The position numbers and the translations under genes are program-made. From Ettlia oleoabundans (lineage: Eukaryota; Chlorophyta; Chlorophyceae; Chlamydomonadales): a stretch of DNA of 10,755 bases. The stretch lies in the NCBI GenBank assembly GCA_019693395.1, contig JAAMXP010001479.1, forward strand, positions 1 to 10,755, read 5' to 3'. The notes under the pieces were generated by a model. The model searched no databases. It was not told the origin of the DNA and was given only the letters and a program-made list of their open reading frames with translations. Numbering within the stretch: position 1 is the first letter of the stretch; each line of letters begins with the position of its first letter. Positions 9,888 through 10,755 of this stretch are shown here, one piece after another.

Positions 9888-10579
9888 ATGGATACGACAG
9901 GCTTGGCGTCTCCCAGCTCGGGAGCAGCGAGCTTCCCCGCCAGTTTGCCGCCCGTCCAAGGCAAGCAGCCCGTTCGCAACACAGCCATTGCCCTGCTGTA
10001 TCCATGCAACGCTGGGTCCAGCCCGCTGTTCAGCCCGTTGTCCAGCCCGCTGTTCCTCGCCACGCTGCCTCCCACCGCGCCTGCCAGCCCCCGCTCCTGC
10101 TGCATCTCGTTCGGTGCAGGCCAGCGGCACGGCAGCAGCGATGACTGGGAGGTGATCCAGCACAAGGTGGGTGTGGTTCATGGCTGGCAGGTGGTGGTGG
10201 TTGACAAGCATGCATCACAGCGACGCAGGAGGAGAGACGGGGCCACGAAGTACAACCTCCTGCCCGCCACCTTGACTGCAGATCCGGCCAGGGCACAGCC
10301 CCAGCCTCGCACAGAAGCTTGGCGCCCTCTATTTCACCCTCTCCTTTGGCGGTGGCATCTACTGCCTCCTGTTTGCCATTTGGCTGTGCACGGTGTTACC
10401 CCCCATGTGGCTGGTGCTGGCGGGCTACATGACCTGGACGCTGGGCGGCTGGGGACTGAAAGCAGCTCGCACAGGGAGCTATCCAAAGCCATTCCGCAGA
10501 TGGGGGCTGTGGCGGGCGCTTGCGGCCTATTTCCCAGCACAGCTGCACAAAACCATTGACCTTCCGCCGAGCAAGCCAT
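9888..10579 (+). CDS. DGAT2: DGAT2-family acyltransferase, N-terminal part (two exons, runs off window)
   Basis: Members of this family acylate diacylglycerol (or related acceptors) with acyl-CoA in the ER or at lipid droplets, the last step of oil synthesis. Exon 1 (9888-10166) encodes 93 residues, and exon 2 (10315-10579) 88 codons plus one base. Exon 1 is low-complexity and Ser/Pro-rich with a three-fold SPLF/SPLS repeat, ending DDWEVIQHK. Exon 2 has two hydrophobic segments (LGALYFTLSFGGGIYCLLFA and MWLVLAGYMTWTLGGWGL), the likely membrane hairpin. Then W..FRRWGLWRALAAYFPAQL and HKTIDLPPSKP carry the YFP motif (about residues 165-167) and the K-T-x-D-L block that precede HPHG in DGAT2 enzymes. 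A strong donor gtacgt at 10580 splits the next codon, T|.., compatible with the Tyr expected there. The HPHG exon lies beyond the window. A TAA at 9879 closes the frame upstream of the ATG. DGAT2-superfamily membership is well supported; substrate is not. Confidence 0.8.
10019..10054 (+). repeat. Three 12-base tandem repeats in DGAT2-like exon 1
   Basis: Three head-to-tail copies of CAGCCCGCTGTT, the middle one with two changes (CAGCCCGTTGTC). Translated, they give the Ser-Pro-Leu-Phe/Ser periodicity in the N-terminal region. The unit is a multiple of three, so copy-number change would keep the frame. Confidence 0.85.
10167..10314 (+). other. Intron 1 of the DGAT2-like gene
   Basis: A 148-base intron with donor gtgggt after IQHK and acceptor cgcacag before KLGALYF, phase 0. 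Nothing else is recognised inside. Confidence 0.7.
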
Positions 10580-10755
10580 GTACGTGGCCTACATCTGGCT
10601 GTCAGCTGCTGTCTGGGTGGCTGCGAGTCAAGGCTGCAGCAGTATCAGCAGCGGGGTCTTTTGCCATCCTTAGGCTGATGGAGCACCCACTCCCTCCCTG
10701 CCCTGGCCCTATGCCACGTCCGCTTGACTCAGGCTGGCACTACTGCGCTCTGAGC
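10580..10755 (+). other. Start of DGAT2-like intron 2, truncated by the window end
   Basis: Begins gtacgt. The last 176 bases show no YHPHG-coding exon in any frame, so the next exon is assumed to lie outside. Reading through the donor gives an open but unrecognisable peptide. Confidence 0.6.

Noticed and set aside
9668..10144. 158-codon + strand open frame
   Set aside because: Overlaps DGAT2-like exon 1 in another frame, and only the DGAT2-like frame joins exon 2 by a clean splice.
9581..10165. 194-codon minus-strand open frame
   Set aside because: Antisense to DGAT2-like exon 1 and the spacer; composition is typical of a GC-rich shadow frame.

Overview
The window reads as nuclear DNA of a green alga (Chlorophyta; a trebouxiophyte relative of Chlorella is my best guess, not proven). 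The genes are broken by many short introns, with GTG-type donors (gtgggc, gtgcgt, gtgagt) and C/TAG acceptors. Coding DNA is GC-rich, the putative poly(A) signals are the chlorophyte TGTAA type, and CA/TG microsatellites lie in non-coding DNA. The products (a plant-type TEY MAP kinase, an algal cysteine-rich secreted protein, a USP30/UBP27-type deubiquitinase and a DGAT2-type acyltransferase) are eukaryotic. I see no prokaryotic features, rRNA, tRNA, CRISPR or transposon.

Layout. 1-2417 (+): the 3' six exons of a MAP kinase gene whose 5' part lies outside the window. 2791-4323 (+): an F-box/leucine-rich-repeat gene that cannot be read as one open frame. It has an in-frame TAG and at least five frame changes, while the four recognisable neighbours read cleanly through their exons, so I call it a probable pseudogene. 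5031-6596 (+): a five-exon gene for a secreted protein with a signal peptide, Ala/Ser/Thr-rich linkers and one ShK-like cysteine module. 6830-7283 (+): a small two-exon gene of unknown function. 9528-7459 (-): a three-exon deubiquitinase of the USP30/UBP27 type, convergent with the small gene and divergent from the next one. 9888 to the window end (+): the first two exons of a DGAT2-family acyltransferase, with the window ending in its second intron.

The genes do not form an operon or an obvious joint pathway; this is ordinary gene-dense algal chromosome. The points most worth following are the decayed F-box/LRR gene with slippage-type lesions, the apparent Cys-His-Ser triad in the deubiquitinase, the extra cysteine in the ShK-like module, and a coding-like fragment in the spacer between the deubiquitinase and DGAT2. 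I did not find a convincing new multi-gene system. Exon borders were deduced by hand from frame, splice dinucleotides and family consensus.
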